Positions 42,690 to 63,975 of a stretch of DNA of 64,000 nt are shown here, one piece after another. Position numbers and translations under genes: made by a program. Numbering within the stretch: position 1 is the first letter of the stretch; each line of letters begins with the position of its first letter. The DNA comes from Desulfarculus baarsii DSM 2075 (lineage in GTDB: Bacteria > Desulfobacterota > Desulfarculia > Desulfarculales > Desulfarculaceae). The notes below the pieces were generated by a model. That model worked only from the letters and a program-made list of their open reading frames with translations, was not told where the DNA came from and made no database searches. Where the stretch lies: contig NC_014365.1 of NCBI RefSeq assembly GCF_000143965.1, forward strand, positions 3,189,501 through 3,253,500, in the 5' to 3' direction.

Positions 42690-43097
42690 TCAGCTCCTTT
42701 CGACGATGCGAGTCTTGAAAGGAAGCTTGTGGCTGGCCAGGCGCAGGGCCTCCATGGCCGTCTCGCGGGCCACGCCGTCGATCTCGTAGATCATGCGGCC
42801 CCTGGGCACCACGGCGACCCAGCCTTCCGGCGAGCCCTTGCCCTTGCCCATGCGCGTCTCGGCCGGCTTTTTGGTGTAGGGCTTGTCCGGGAAAACCCGG
42901 ATGAAGACCTTGCCGCCGCGCTTGATGTAGCGGGTAATGGCGATACGGGCCGACTCTATCTGTTGGTTGGTCATCCAGCCAGCGCCGACGGCCTGGAGGC
43001 CGTACTGGCCGAAGGAAACCCTGTTACCGGACTGACAAGCGCCACGCATGCGGCCCTTCATGACTTTCCGGTGTCTAACTCTTTTTGGCGCAAGCAT
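42690..43097 (-). CDS. rplP: 50S ribosomal protein L16
   Basis: 135 residues: [20 protein letters not shown] and [20 protein letters not shown], then [36 protein letters not shown]. The conserved Arg in the MGKGKG region neighbourhood is a known hydroxylation site in other species. It helps organise the A-site tRNA elbow contact. Confidence 0.98.
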   Translation of the reverse strand: MLAPKRVRHRKVMKGRMRGACQSGNRVSFGQYGLQAVGAGWMTNQQIESARIAITRYIKRGGKVFIRVFPDKPYTKKPAETRMGKGKGSPEGWVAVVPRGRMIYEIDGVARETAMEALRLASHKLPFKTRIVERS

Positions 43098-43122
43098 TTT
43101 TCAGTGCCTTTCCAGGCAGGCC

Positions 43123-43782
43123 TCAGGAGGCCTGCGCCTGCGTCTTGTCTCGATCGTCAAGGACCTCGCCCTTGAAGATGAGCACCTTCACGCCGATGAC
43201 GCCGTAAGTTGTCCTGGCTTCGGCAAAACCATAGTCAATGTCGGCCCGCAGGGTGTGCAGGGGCACGCGGCCCTCACGGTACCACTCGCGGCGGGCCATC
43301 TCGGCGCCGCCCAGACGGCCCGAGCACTGGATGCGGATGCCCTGGGCGCCCAGTTTGAGGGCGGTGGTCACGGCCCGCTTCATGGCCCGCCGGAAGGCGA
43401 TGCGCCGCTCGAGCTGACTGGCCACGCTTTCGGCGACCAGTTGGGCGTCCACTTCGGGCTTGCGCACCTCGTGGATGTCGAGCATGACCTCGCGCTTGAT
43501 CAACTGTTCCAGGGCCTTTTTAACCGATTCGATCTCGGAGCCCTTCTTGCCGATAACAATGCCCGGCCGAGCGGTATGGATGCGGATCTTGGCCTTGTTG
43601 GCCGCCCGCTCGATCTCGATATGGGAGACCCCGGCGTGAAAGAGCTTCTTCTTGAGGAACTTGCGGATCTGGTGGTCTTCAAAGACCAACCCCGCGTAGT
43701 CTCTCTTGTTGGCGAACCAACGGGAATCCCAAGTGCGGATCACTCCCAGTCTGAACCCAATCGGATTTACCTTCTGTCCCAA
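43123..43782 (-). CDS. rpsC: 30S ribosomal protein S3
   Basis: 219 residues from a TTG at 43782. AAGGAG lies 7 nt upstream, and the protein then reads [19 protein letters not shown], the canonical start; the frame open to 43878 only crosses rplV. The KH domain has [20 protein letters not shown] and [21 protein letters not shown]3 has a role in mRNA entry and helicase activity. Its C-terminal tail is short. Confidence 0.96.
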   Translation of the reverse strand: MGQKVNPIGFRLGVIRTWDSRWFANKRDYAGLVFEDHQIRKFLKKKLFHAGVSHIEIERAANKAKIRIHTARPGIVIGKKGSEIESVKKALEQLIKREVMLDIHEVRKPEVDAQLVAESVASQLERRIAFRRAMKRAVTTALKLGAQGIRIQCSGRLGGAEMARREWYREGRVPLHTLRADIDYGFAEARTTYGVIGVKVLIFKGEVLDDRDKTQAQAS

Positions 43783-43796
43783 ACCAGGTCTCCTTG

Positions 43797-44129
43797 TTAA
43801 CGCTCGGCCACGACCACGGTGATGTGGCTGGTCCGTTTCCTGATAGAAAAGGCGCGACCCATGGCCCGGGGGCGCCAACGCTTCAGCGATGGCCCACCGT
43901 CAACAAAGGCGACCTTCACGTAAAGCTTGTCGACGTCGATGCTGGAGTTCTGCGTGGCGTTGGCGGCGGCGGAATGAATCACCTTCGCCATCAAGCCAGC
44001 GGCCTTCTTGGGCGTGAACTTCAGCTTATTCAGAGCCTCCTCGACCTTCATTCCGCGCACGGCGTCAGCCACCAGGCGAACCTTGCGGGGCGAGATGCGC
44101 ACGAACTTTGCTTTGGCGGTAGCTTCCAT
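43797..44129 (-). CDS. rplV: 50S ribosomal protein L22
   Basis: 110 residues. [20 protein letters not shown] opens the globular domain. The long beta hairpin lining the exit tunnel includes [20 protein letters not shown], with the wild-type arrangement of the macrolide-relevant loop. It lies between rpsS and rpsC. Confidence 0.98.
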   Translation of the reverse strand: MEATAKAKFVRISPRKVRLVADAVRGMKVEEALNKLKFTPKKAAGLMAKVIHSAAANATQNSSIDVDKLYVKVAFVDGGPSLKRWRPRAMGRAFSIRKRTSHITVVVAER

Positions 44130-44137
44130 GTCAGCCT

Positions 44138-44416
44138 CTACTTCTTCTTGCCTTTTTTGTCGGCGGCATGGCCATAGTAGGTGCGCGTGGGAGCGAACTC
44201 GCCCAGCTTGTGGCCGACCATGTTCTCGGTAACGAACACGGGGACGAACTTTTTGCCATTATGCACCGCAAAGGTCAGGCCGACGAACTCAGGCATGATC
44301 GTCGAGCGACGGCTCCAGGTCTTGATGACCTTGCGGCTGCCACTATCGACCGATTGCTCCACCTTGGCGGCCAGATGATCGTCGACAAAAGGTCCCTTTT
44401 TAAGACTACGCGGCAT
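44138..44416 (-). CDS. rpsS: 30S ribosomal protein S19
   Basis: 92 residues: [20 protein letters not shown] and the core [20 protein letters not shown], then [20 protein letters not shown]. It sits in the 30S head beside S13. It follows rplB by 11 nt. Confidence 0.98.
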   Translation of the reverse strand: MPRSLKKGPFVDDHLAAKVEQSVDSGSRKVIKTWSRRSTIMPEFVGLTFAVHNGKKFVPVFVTENMVGHKLGEFAPTRTYYGHAADKKGKKK

Positions 44417-44427
44417 TTCTCACTCCC

Positions 44428-45252
44428 CTACTTGGTGCGCCGGCGGACAATGAACTTGTCCGAAGGCTTCTTCTTGCGGGTGCGGTATCCCTTGGCGGGC
44501 ATACCCCAGGGGCTGCAGGGGTGACGGCCGCCGCTGCTCTTGCCTTCGCCGCCGCCCATGGGGTGGTCGACCGGGTTCATGGCCACGCCGCGGACCCGAG
44601 GCCGACGGCCCAGCCAGCGGTTGCGGCCGGCCTTGCCCAGGCTCACGTTCTCGTATTGTTCGTTGCCCACCTGGCCCACCGTGGCCCGGCACTTGATGTG
44701 CACCTTGCGCATCTCGCCGGAAGGCAGCTTGAGGATGGCGTAGTCGCCTTCCTTGGCCATGAGCTGGGCGTAGGCCCCGGCGCTGCGCACCATCTGGCCG
44801 CCGCCGCCGATCTTCATCTCGACGTTGTGCAGCAGGGTGCCCAGGGGCATGGACTCCAGGGGCATGGCGTTGCCCGGCCGGATGTCGGCCTTGACGTCGC
44901 TGACGATGACGTCATCGACTTTGAGGCCCTTGGGCGCCAGGATGTAACGTTTCTCGCCGTCCTGATAGTGCAGCAGGGCGATGTTGGCCGAGCGGTTGGG
45001 GTCGTACTCGATGCCGGCCACGCGGGCAGGAATGCCCAGCTTCTCGCGCTTGAAATCGATCTGGCGATACTTGCGCTTGTGACCGCCGCCGCGATGCCGC
45101 GTGGTGACCCGACCGTAACTGTTGCGCCCGCCGCTCTTCTTCAGGGGCTCGAGCAGGCTCTTTTCCGGCTCGTGCTTGGTGATTTCTTCGCTCACCAGCT
45201 GCGTGGCGAACCGTCGACCCGGCGAGGTTGGTTTAAATTTCTTGATGGCCAT
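44428..45252 (-). CDS. rplB: 50S ribosomal protein L2
   Basis: 274 residues. Central blocks are [20 protein letters not shown] and [20 protein letters not shown]. The C-terminal peptidyl-transferase-near region has [20 protein letters not shown] with the conserved His. It is needed for subunit association. Canonical length. Confidence 0.98.
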   Translation of the reverse strand: MAIKKFKPTSPGRRFATQLVSEEITKHEPEKSLLEPLKKSGGRNSYGRVTTRHRGGGHKRKYRQIDFKREKLGIPARVAGIEYDPNRSANIALLHYQDGEKRYILAPKGLKVDDVIVSDVKADIRPGNAMPLESMPLGTLLHNVEMKIGGGGQMVRSAGAYAQLMAKEGDYAILKLPSGEMRKVHIKCRATVGQVGNEQYENVSLGKAGRNRWLGRRPRVRGVAMNPVDHPMGGGEGKSSGGRHPCSPWGMPAKGYRTRKKKPSDKFIVRRRTK

Positions 45253-45301
45253 GAGCTTTCGTCTCTCCAGCTAGCCGTTGCCGCAATGGGCCTTCCAGAA
45301 A

Positions 45302-45592
45302 CTAGGCTCCCTCGAAGAAGTCCACGCTCTGGCCCTCGGCCAGGGTGACATAGGCTTTCTTCCAGTCGCTGCGTCTGCCCACGATGCGGCCCATCCGCTT
45401 GTCCTTGCCCTTGACCGACACGGTGCGGACGTCGAGCACCTTGACGTCGAACAATTTTTCGACCGCCTGCCTGATCTCGACCTTGTTGGCCCGCCGATCG
45501 ACCTCGAACAACAACTGGTTGTTGTCCTCTTTGGCGATGGTGCCTTTTTCCGTAATCAGCGGCCGACGAATGACTTCTCTGAGGTCTTTCAC
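45302..45592 (-). CDS. rplW: 50S ribosomal protein L23
   Basis: 96 residues: [20 protein letters not shown] at the N-terminus, [20 protein letters not shown] and [21 protein letters not shown]23 docks trigger factor and SRP at the exit. Its ATG overlaps the rplD stop (45589-45592). Confidence 0.98.
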   Translation of the reverse strand: MKDLREVIRRPLITEKGTIAKEDNNQLLFEVDRRANKVEIRQAVEKLFDVKVLDVRTVSVKGKDKRMGRIVGRRSDWKKAYVTLAEGQSVDFFEGA

Positions 45593-46209
45593 GACAGGGC
45601 CTCCTCGATGCGCCCGACCGCCGGCTCCAGGAGCATCAGCCGATCGTAGCGGAGGATATCGTACACATTGAGGCCCTCGGCGCGCAGAACCTTCACCATG
45701 GGAATGTTGCGCGCGCTCTTTTCCAGGACCTCGTCGGGCCCGGCGGTGACCACCAGGACGTTTTGCGTCTGGAAGGTCGCCAGCACCTCGGCGAAGGCCT
45801 TGGTCTTGATGGCCTCGAGGCCAAAGCCCCGCAAAACCATCAATTTTTCCTCGGCCAGCTTGTCCGAAAGGGCGCTTTTGAGGGCGGCCTTACGCACTTT
45901 CTTGGGCACGTTGTAGTCGTAGTCGCGGGGCTTGGGGCCGTGAGTGGTTCCACCACCGCGCCACAGGGGGCTGCGCCGCGAACCGACGCGGGCCCGACCG
46001 GTGCCCTTTTGCCGCCAGGGCTTGCGGCCACCGCCGCGCACTTCCGAGCGGGTCTTGGTGCAGGCCGTGCCGGCCCGACGTTTGGCCAGCTGCCAGACAA
46101 CCACTTCGTGCAGAAGGTGGGCCTTGACCTCGGCGGCGAAGACTTCGTCCGCCAGCTCTATCTCGCCGACCTTCTGTTTTTTCTCGTCGTATACGTCAAC
46201 CTTCGGCAT
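45589..46209 (-). CDS. rplD: 50S ribosomal protein L4
   Basis: 206 residues. The tunnel-lining loop is [20 protein letters not shown] and [20 protein letters not shown], followed by [20 protein letters not shown]. In E. coli L4 also represses its own operon; no S10-leader equivalent is evident upstream of rpsJ, where only 55 nt separate it from tuf. Confidence 0.98.
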   Translation of the reverse strand: MPKVDVYDEKKQKVGEIELADEVFAAEVKAHLLHEVVVWQLAKRRAGTACTKTRSEVRGGGRKPWRQKGTGRARVGSRRSPLWRGGGTTHGPKPRDYDYNVPKKVRKAALKSALSDKLAEEKLMVLRGFGLEAIKTKAFAEVLATFQTQNVLVVTAGPDEVLEKSARNIPMVKVLRAEGLNVYDILRYDRLMLLEPAVGRIEEALS

Positions 46210-46226
46210 TTTTTCACCAGTCGGGA

Positions 46227-46850
46227 CTAGCCCGCCTTCTCAACCAGAACGATGCCGCCGTTGGGGCCGGGCACCGCGCCGCGGACCACCACGAGATTCT
46301 GCTCCGGCCGCACATCCACGATTTTCAGGTTGCGGACCTGCTTGCGCTCGGCGCCGTAGTGACCCGGCAGGCGCACGCCCTTGAACACCCTGGACGGATC
46401 GGCGCTCTGACCGATGGAGCCGGGGGCGTCGTGGGTGGTGCAGCCGTGGGTGTCCCGACCGCCGCCAAAGTTGTGCCGCTTGACCACGCCGGAAAAACCA
46501 CGGCCCTTGCTGCGGCCCGTCACGTTGACCGAATCGCCCATCTTGAACATGTCGGCGGTGATGGTCTGGCCCACCTCGAAGTCGGCCACGTCCTCCACCC
46601 GAAACTCGCGCAAGGTCGAGGTCGCCTCGACGCCGGCTTTCTTGAAGTGGCCGGCCGTGGGCTTGTTGACGTTTTTGGCCTTTTTGGCGCCGAAGCCAAG
46701 CTGCAACGCGTTGTATTGGTCGTTGTCCTCGGTCTTGATCTGCACGACGTGACACGGGCCCACTTCCAGCACCGTCACCGCCACCGCGCGGCCTTCCTCG
46801 AGGAACAAGCGGGTCATGCCCACTTTTTTACCGATCAGTCCCTTTAACAT
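46227..46850 (-). CDS. rplC: 50S ribosomal protein L3
   Basis: 207 residues from the ATG at 46850 (MLKGLIGKKVGMTRLFLEEG); a GTG at 46859 adds three residues. The extended loop that reaches the peptidyl transferase centre is VTGRSKGRGFSGVVKRHNFG, then GRDTHGCTTHDAPGSIGQSA. It is an early assembly protein. Position between rpsJ and rplD is standard. Confidence 0.97.
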   Translation of the reverse strand: MLKGLIGKKVGMTRLFLEEGRAVAVTVLEVGPCHVVQIKTEDNDQYNALQLGFGAKKAKNVNKPTAGHFKKAGVEATSTLREFRVEDVADFEVGQTITADMFKMGDSVNVTGRSKGRGFSGVVKRHNFGGGRDTHGCTTHDAPGSIGQSADPSRVFKGVRLPGHYGAERKQVRNLKIVDVRPEQNLVVVRGAVPGPNGGIVLVEKAG

Positions 46851-46867
46851 TTCGGCCACCCTGCTGC

Positions 46868-47179
46868 CTAGAGCTTGATCTCCACATCCACGCCAGCGCT
46901 GAGGTCGAGCTTCATCAGGGCGTCGACCGTCTGCTGAGTCGGCTCCAGGATGTCCAGGAGACGCTTGTGGGTGCGGATCTCGAACTGTTCGCGGCTCTTT
47001 TTGTCGATGTGCGGCGAGCGCAACACCGTGAACCGGTTGATTCTGGTGGGCAGGGGGATGGGCCCAGCCACTTTCGCTCCGGTTCGCCGCGCGGTCTCCA
47101 CGATCTCGGCCGCGCTTTGATCCAGCAGCCTATGATCATAGGCTTTGAGCCGGATGCGTATTTTCTGATTCTGGATCAT
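46868..47179 (-). CDS. rpsJ: 30S ribosomal protein S10 (NusE)
   Basis: 103 residues: [20 protein letters not shown] and [20 protein letters not shown], then [20 protein letters not shown]. It also works as NusE with NusB in antitermination and binds NusG. It begins 55 nt after tuf, so str and S10 parts are probably one transcript. Confidence 0.98.
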   Translation of the reverse strand: MIQNQKIRIRLKAYDHRLLDQSAAEIVETARRTGAKVAGPIPLPTRINRFTVLRSPHIDKKSREQFEIRTHKRLLDILEPTQQTVDALMKLDLSAGVDVEIKL

Positions 47180-47234
47180 GGGGTAACTCCCGCGTCCTTA
47201 TCCTAAAGCCCAAGCGCCAGCGCGCCGGGCCACT

Positions 47235-48434
<1,200 letters not shown>

Positions 48435-48450
48435 GACTATCGTTCCTCCT

Positions 48451-50559
<2,109 letters not shown>

Positions 50560-50577
50560 GATCCGGTCGCTTTCAAC

Positions 50578-51060
<483 letters not shown>

Positions 51061-51124
51061 TCAAAAGTTCCTACGCCTCGCGCCGCGAATGGCCGCGTCG
51101 GGCCGTCCGCGTCGCCACACGCGC

Positions 51125-51496
51125 TTATTTGGGGCGTTTGGTTCCGTATTTCGAACGGCCCTGGCGGCGGTTATCCACGCCCACGGCGTCCAAGGTGCCA
51201 CGGATGATGTGATAACGCACACCGGGAAGGTCCTTGACGCGCCCGCCGCGGATCAACACCACCGAGTGCTCTTGCAGGTTGTGACCTTCACCGGGGATGT
51301 AGCTGGTCACCTCGATGCCGTTGGTCAGACGCACCCTGGCCACCTTACGCAAAGCCGAGTTGGGCTTCTTGGGGGTGGTGGTGTAGACGCGGATGCACAC
51401 GCCCCGTTTTTGGGGGGATTTCTGCAAGGCCGGTGTGTTGTTTTTCGCGCGCTGACGTTCACGCCCATTGCGCACAAGCTGATTGATAGTGGGCAA
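51125..51496 (-). CDS. rpsL: 30S ribosomal protein S12
   Basis: 123 residues. The decoding-centre loops read [20 protein letters not shown] and [20 protein letters not shown]. The Lys residues associated with streptomycin sensitivity are unchanged, as is the Asp after the second Lys (RimO target). It is the first gene after a 413-nt gap with its own promoter and attenuator-like hairpin. Confidence 0.98.
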   Translation of the reverse strand: MPTINQLVRNGRERQRAKNNTPALQKSPQKRGVCIRVYTTTPKKPNSALRKVARVRLTNGIEVTSYIPGEGHNLQEHSVVLIRGGRVKDLPGVRYHIIRGTLDAVGVDNRRQGRSKYGTKRPK

Positions 51497-51547
51497 CTAT
51501 CGCCTCCTGTGTTGCCTATCCACTGCCGGGGCAAAGGGGTTGTCGCC

Positions 51548-51566
51548 AAAAAACAGGCCCCGGCCT
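51548..51566 (-). terminator. Attenuator-like hairpin in the rpsL leader
   Basis: On the minus strand AGGCCGGGGCCT is followed at once by GTTTTTT (A run at 51548-51553 on the plus strand). The stem is only 4-5 bp, so it would be weak. It sits about 50 nt before the rpsL start and downstream of a TATAAT. Confidence 0.45.
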
Positions 51567-51686
51567 TCCATTATAGAATTGTAGCGCCGCCCGCTCGGGG
51601 CGACGAACCGCGGCAAAAAAGTGCGCAGTCCTCTCTTGTGTCCTTGGCAGGACAATCGAGAAGACGCATTGCCGCTGGAGTTGCTA

Positions 51687-51715
51687 TTCCTACCTTCAAG
51701 CGCCCCATCTGTCAA
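51687..51715 (-). promoter_or_regulatory. Promoter candidate of the str/S10 part
   Basis: On the minus strand TTGACA (51710-51715) and TAGGAA (51687-51692) are 17 nt apart. This would give an untranslated leader of about 185 nt before rpsL, long enough for regulation by attenuation or by a ribosomal protein. Confidence 0.65.
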
Positions 51716-51846
51716 GGGACTTTTGCGCCGGGAACAGCAACTTTTCCTTCGGCAAGGCGAAACCACTGCCTCACTGAGCCATGGAACGCCAAAGATACAG
51801 CATAATCGGCCAATCGTCCACTGTCGGCCGCCGAATATTATCCAAT

Positions 51847-51887
51847 GGCAAGGCCCCCGACGCGCGCTCGACGCCAGGGGCCTTGCC
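51847..51887 (-). other. Hairpin downstream of rpoC
   Basis: GGCAAGGCCCC and GGGGCCTTGCC form a perfect 11-bp stem around a 19-nt loop, 22 nt past the rpoC stop. No T run follows on the minus strand. A processing site or pause/Rho-assisted end is more likely than a simple intrinsic terminator. Confidence 0.55.
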
Positions 51888-51909
51888 CGCTTCAAAAGCC
51901 CCGGGAGGC

Positions 51910-56109
<4,200 letters not shown>

Positions 56110-56166
56110 GGGACATCTCCTTCTAGTAAAGGCCTGCGAACAAGGGGTTCCCGACGACGCTGGCGG

Positions 56167-60327
<4,161 letters not shown>

Positions 60328-60483
60328 GGACTCTCCTTGAGGAGGGCAACAGGGGAGGCCCGGCAGCACGAAATGTGGCCGGGGCGCCTTGCACGCCTGA
60401 CAACGGGCGCACGGCGGCACCTGGCCGCCAGCCCTGCTCAGCGGCCCGGCTCCGCCGGGGGCGCAGTGTTGTATCTTCGCGCC

Positions 60484-60524
60484 GTTGTTGGCCAAAAGGC
60501 CAACTGGGCCCCTTGGCCAACAAC
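60484..60524 (-). promoter_or_regulatory. Hairpin in the rplL-rpoB intergenic region
   Basis: GTTGTTGGCCA and TGGCCAACAAC make an 11-bp stem with a 19-nt loop that contains two further GGCC elements, so alternative short stems (TTGGCC-AAAA-GGCCAA) are possible. No U run follows on the minus strand. In E. coli the same gap holds an attenuator and an RNase III site that set the ratio of ribosomal to polymerase subunits; a similar role is inferred. The remaining 230-nt gap (60328-60556) contains only the rpoB ribosome-binding site. Confidence 0.6.
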
Positions 60525-60556
60525 GACTTATGCACTCGAGGCAGTATTAACGCCTT

Positions 60557-60937
60557 CTACTTGACTTGCACGACCGCGCCAGCTTCCTCGAGCTGGGCCT
60601 TGATGCTCTCGGCCTCGTCCTTGGGCACGGCTTCCTTGACCGGCTTGGGAGCGCCGTCGACCAGATCCTTGGCCTCTTTCAGGCCCAGGCCGGTGATGGC
60701 GCGCACGACCTTGATCACCTGGATCTTCTTGTCGCCGGCGGTCTCGAGGATGACGTCGAACTCGGTCTTTTCCTCTTCGACGGCCTCGGCGGCGGCCGGG
60801 GCGGCGGCGGCCACGGCCATGGGCGCGGCGGCGGAGACGCCGAAGACATCCTCAAGCTCTTTAATCAGCTCGGACAGCTCCAGCACGGTCATGTTTTTGA
60901 GAAACTCGATAACGTCGTTCTTGGTGATATCGGCCAT
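60557..60937 (-). CDS. rplL: 50S ribosomal protein L7/L12
   Basis: 126 residues. The N-terminal dimerisation helices are [20 protein letters not shown]. An Ala-rich flexible hinge ([20 protein letters not shown]) leads to the factor-binding C-terminal domain [40 protein letters not shown]. It recruits EF-Tu and EF-G to the stalk. It follows rplJ by 66 nt. Confidence 0.98.
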   Translation of the reverse strand: MADITKNDVIEFLKNMTVLELSELIKELEDVFGVSAAAPMAVAAAAPAAAEAVEEEKTEFDVILETAGDKKIQVIKVVRAITGLGLKEAKDLVDGAPKPVKEAVPKDEAESIKAQLEEAGAVVQVK

Positions 60938-61003
60938 TGTGATAATTCCTTTCGATGCGGGCCGCGCGTGCCGGGCCCGGCGCGTAATGCAAGTCGCGTT
61001 TGC

Positions 61004-61531
61004 CTAGGCGGCGTTCTCCGCCTTTTGTTCCTCGATGGCCTTGAGGGCGTTGAGAAGGCCACGAATGACCTGGGCCAGCACGGTGACGAAGCCCCTGGGC
61101 ACGCCGTTCATGGTGCCCAACAGCATCGCCAGCAACTGCTCCTTGGCGGGCAGTTTGGCCAGCGCGTCGATCTGGTCGGCCCCGATGGCTTTGCCTTCGA
61201 CCATGCCGCCCTTGAGGACGAGCTTGTCGTTGATCTTGGCGAAGTCCTTGAGCACCTTGGCCAGCTCGACCGGGTCTTCGTAGCTGATGGCCACGCCGTT
61301 TGGGCCTTCCAGGCCATCGGCCAGGACCGCCGAGGACGTACCCTCGGTCGCCCGTCGGAGCAACGTGTTCTTGACGACTTTGTAGTCCAGGCCCTTTTCT
61401 TTGAGCTGCGCGCGCAGCTCGGTCATCTTTTCGACCTTCAGGCCACGGAAGTCGGTCAGGATCACGGCCCGAGCGCGACCAAGGCGTTCGGCCATTTCCT
61501 GGACCAGGGCCTCTTTCTCGCTACGGTTCAC
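61004..61531 (-). CDS. rplJ: 50S ribosomal protein L10
   Basis: 175 residues: MNRSEKEALVQEMAERLGRA and RGLKVEKMTELRAQLKEKGL in the rRNA-binding domain, with a C-terminal helix (GFVTVLAQVIRGLLNALKAI) that anchors L12 dimers. With L12 it usually represses its own mRNA by binding a leader; the 221-nt gap upstream fits such a leader. Confidence 0.98.
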   Translation of the reverse strand: MNRSEKEALVQEMAERLGRARAVILTDFRGLKVEKMTELRAQLKEKGLDYKVVKNTLLRRATEGTSSAVLADGLEGPNGVAISYEDPVELAKVLKDFAKINDKLVLKGGMVEGKAIGADQIDALAKLPAKEQLLAMLLGTMNGVPRGFVTVLAQVIRGLLNALKAIEEQKAENAA

Positions 61532-61752
61532 GGTGTCTCCCTCGTTTCTCCTGGACCCGGCCCATGGTCAAAGACCAAAGCGTCTTTGCGCCGCGACTTC
61601 TCACGCGCAAGCCCACCCGTTCACGTTTCGGCGGGTGACCTCGGTCATTATGGCTGCCAGCCAGCCGCCCGCTGTCTTCAACACAAAGGGGCGAGCCCAG
61701 ATTGCTATGTCCGCCCGGCTCGCGCCGGGAATATAACCAAAAAATCAGCCGC
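61532..61752 (-). promoter_or_regulatory. Putative L10 leader (rplA-rplJ intergenic region)
   Basis: The 221-nt non-coding gap upstream of rplJ is at the position of the ribosomal protein L10 leader. Readable hairpins on the minus strand are CACCCG/CGGGTG (61614-61619 with 61632-61637), AAAGAC-GCTTTG-GTCTTT (61570-61587) and CCCGGC-GCGA-GCCGGG near 61717-61732. A T run (six T, about 61737-61742) follows rplA without a strong stem. I could not confirm the exact L10-leader consensus by eye. Confidence 0.55.
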
Positions 61753-62463
61753 CTAGCCCTTGGCCGAGATGGCCTTGACCTCGGCGACATCAAGCCGCAC
61801 GCCAGGGCCCATGGTCGTCGAAACGGCGATGCCCTTCATGTAGGTGCCCTTGGCCGCCGTCGGCTTGAGGCGGATCAAGGTCTCCAGCAGGGCCTCCATG
61901 TTTTCCTTGAGCTTCTCGACGCCGAAGCTGGCCTTGCCGATGGGCGCGTGGATGATGCCGCCCTTTTCGACGCGGAACTCGATCTTGCCGGCCTTGATCT
62001 CCTTGACGGCCTTGGCCAGGTCGAAGGTGACGGTGCCGGTCTTGGTGTTGGGCATCAAGCCCCGGGGGCCCAGCACGCGGCCCAATTTGCCAACCACGGC
62101 CATCATGTCCGGGGTGGCCACGCAGCGGTCGAACTCCAGCCAACCGCCCTGAATCTTTTCGAGCAGATCCTCGGCGCCCACTTCGTCGGCCCCGGCGTCC
62201 CTGGCTTCCTGGGCCTTTTCGCCCTTGGCGAAGACGGCCACGCGCACGGTCTTGCCGGTGCCGTGGGGCAGAACAACGGTGCTGCGGATCATCTGATCGG
62301 CGTGGCGGGGATCGACGCCCAGGCGCACGGCCACGTCCACCGACTCGTCGAACTTGGCGAATTTGGCTTCCAGGGCGGCCTGAATGCCTTCCTCGAAGCC
62401 GTAGCGCTTGCTGCGATCAATCTTGCCGCGGGCGGCGACAAGTTGCTTTCCACGTTTGGCCAT
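61753..62463 (-). CDS. rplA: 50S ribosomal protein L1
   Basis: 236 residues: [20 protein letters not shown], the Gly-rich rRNA-binding surface [20 protein letters not shown] and [20 protein letters not shown]. It forms the L1 stalk and in many bacteria represses the L11 operon by binding its mRNA. It lies 84 nt after rplK. Confidence 0.98.
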   Translation of the reverse strand: MAKRGKQLVAARGKIDRSKRYGFEEGIQAALEAKFAKFDESVDVAVRLGVDPRHADQMIRSTVVLPHGTGKTVRVAVFAKGEKAQEARDAGADEVGAEDLLEKIQGGWLEFDRCVATPDMMAVVGKLGRVLGPRGLMPNTKTGTVTFDLAKAVKEIKAGKIEFRVEKGGIIHAPIGKASFGVEKLKENMEALLETLIRLKPTAAKGTYMKGIAVSTTMGPGVRLDVAEVKAISAKG

Positions 62464-62547
62464 GGCTCGTTCTCCATTTCAGCGGAGTCCCGTGTTCATG
62501 CGGCCAGGCCCGGCCTCCACGGGGAATCTATTATTATATACCGTTTG

Positions 62548-62970
62548 CTAGACGATTTCCAGGCCCATCGAGCGCGCCGTGCCCATGATGGTCTTCATGG
62601 CGGCCTTCAAGTCCCTGGTGTTCATGTCTTCCATCTTCTGCTTGGCGATGTCCTCGACCTGCTTCTTGCTGAGCTTGCCGACCTTGACCTTGTTGGGCGT
62701 GCCGCTGCCGCCGGGGATGCCGGCCGCCTGGCGCAAAAGCACCGCCGCCGGCGGAGTCTTGGTGATGAAGCTGAAGCTGCGATCGGCGTAGACGGTGATC
62801 ACCACGGGGATGATCGTGTCGCCAACGCCCTGGGTGCGGGCGTTGAAAGCCTTGCAGAACTCCATGATGTTGGCGCCGTGGGGGCTCAGGGCCGGGCCGA
62901 TGGGCGGGCTGGGGTTGGCCTTGCCGGCGGGGATTTGCAGCTTGATATTAGCGACGACTTTTTTTGCCAT
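62548..62970 (-). CDS. rplK: 50S ribosomal protein L11
   Basis: 140 residues: [20 protein letters not shown] and [20 protein letters not shown] in the N domain; [20 protein letters not shown] then [20 protein letters not shown] in the rRNA-binding C domain. It belongs to the GTPase-associated centre (thiostrepton site) and is needed for RelA response in species that have it. Confidence 0.98.
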   Translation of the reverse strand: MAKKVVANIKLQIPAGKANPSPPIGPALSPHGANIMEFCKAFNARTQGVGDTIIPVVITVYADRSFSFITKTPPAAVLLRQAAGIPGGSGTPNKVKVGKLSKKQVEDIAKQKMEDMNTRDLKAAMKTIMGTARSMGLEIV

Positions 62971-63064
62971 TTGTCATTTCTCCGATGCGGGCCCGCGGAC
63001 GGCGCGCCTTAGCGGCCATTGCCTGGGCGCCCACCGAGCCGGTTGCGGCCGGAACGCGGCCGCG

Positions 63065-63598
63065 TCAAACCTTGGTGACCTGCACGAACTCCAGCTCCAC
63101 CGGAGTCGCCCGTCCAAATATGCTGATCAACACCCGAAGCTTGCCTTTTTCGGGGTTGACTTCCTCGACCGAGCCATTGAAATTGTTGAAGGGGCCGTCG
63201 ATGACCCGGACCTCGTCGCCCTCCTCGAAGTTGAACTTGGGCCGCGGGGCCTTGGTGCCCTCCTGCATCTGGCTGAGGATGCGCTGGGCCTCCTCGTCGC
63301 TGATGGGCGTGGGGTCGGTCTCGGAGCCGCCCACGAAACCCGTGACCTTGGCCGTGTCCTTGACCAAATGCCACGTCTCGTCGTTCATTTCCATCTCGAC
63401 GACGATGTAGCCGGGATAGAACTTGCGCGACGACTCCCGGCGCTGGCCCTTGACCATCTCCACGACTTTTTCCATGGGCACGAGAATCTGGCCGAAGTAA
63501 TCATCCAGGCCATGGGAGCGCACCCGCTCCGTGAGCGATTCGCGCACCTTGTTCTCGAAGCCGGAATAAGTGTGGACAATGTACCACTTTTTGGCCAT
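63065..63598 (-). CDS. nusG: Transcription termination/antitermination factor NusG
   Basis: 177 residues from the ATG at 63598 (MAKKWYIVHTYSGFENKVRE). The NGN domain includes SSRKFYPGYIVVEMEMNDET and KDTAKVTGFVGGSETDPTPI. The C-terminal KOW reads VRVIDGPFNNFNGSVEEVNPEKGKLRVLISIFGR. It links RNA polymerase to Rho or to S10. It is preceded by secE with 23 nt between them. Confidence 0.98.
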   Translation of the reverse strand: MAKKWYIVHTYSGFENKVRESLTERVRSHGLDDYFGQILVPMEKVVEMVKGQRRESSRKFYPGYIVVEMEMNDETWHLVKDTAKVTGFVGGSETDPTPISDEEAQRILSQMQEGTKAPRPKFNFEEGDEVRVIDGPFNNFNGSVEEVNPEKGKLRVLISIFGRATPVELEFVQVTKV

Positions 63599-63621
63599 CG
63601 CTAAACCAATCCCTTCCGTCG

Positions 63622-63975
63622 TCAGCCGATAACGTAACCAACGATGCGGGACAGGATGTAGTCCACCATGCCCAAAAATGCCGACACGATGACGACAAGG
63701 ACCACCACAACGCTGGTGCTGGCGACCGTCTGCTTGCGCGAGGGCCAGACCACTTTCTTCAGCTCGGTGCGGACCTCGCGCAAAAACTGCACGGCCATCG
63801 GCCACCATTGGGCCGGGCTGACGGCCGTCTTTTCCTTGGCCGCCGCCTTGCCGGAGGGCTTGGCGTCCTTGGCCCCCTGGGCGGGCTTGGCCTTCTTGCC
63901 CTTGTCGGCGGCCGATGCGCCCACCTGACCGGCCTTGGCGGATTCGGCGCTGTTTTTCTTGGTATTATTGGCCAT
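63622..63975 (-). CDS. secE: Preprotein translocase subunit SecE
   Basis: 117 residues with one C-terminal membrane helix (TSVVVVLVVIVSAFLGMVDY). The conserved amphipathic segment FLREVRTELKKVVWPSRKQT precedes it. An N-terminal Lys/Ala-rich tail of about 60 residues (KGKKAKPAQGAKDAKPSGKA) is a low-complexity extension. SecE clamps SecY. The 25 nt beyond to the window edge show no complete gene; rpmG or a tRNA would be expected next. Confidence 0.95.
   Translation of the reverse strand: MANNTKKNSAESAKAGQVGASAADKGKKAKPAQGAKDAKPSGKAAAKEKTAVSPAQWWPMAVQFLREVRTELKKVVWPSRKQTVASTSVVVVLVVIVSAFLGMVDYILSRIVGYVIG

Larger units (their letters stand above)
51497..51909 (-). promoter_or_regulatory. 413-nt rpoC-rpsL intergenic region
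   Basis: There is no convincing gene in this stretch on either strand. On the minus strand, from rpoC onward, it holds an 11-bp hairpin without a U-run (51847-51887), a strong promoter (51687-51715) and a short hairpin TGTCC-TGCCAA-GGACA near 51640-51660. A solitary TATAAT (51570-51575) and a terminator-like AGGCCGGGGCCT plus T run (51548-51566) lie closer to rpsL. It reads as an end of the rpoBC part and a regulated start of the str part. Confidence 0.6.
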
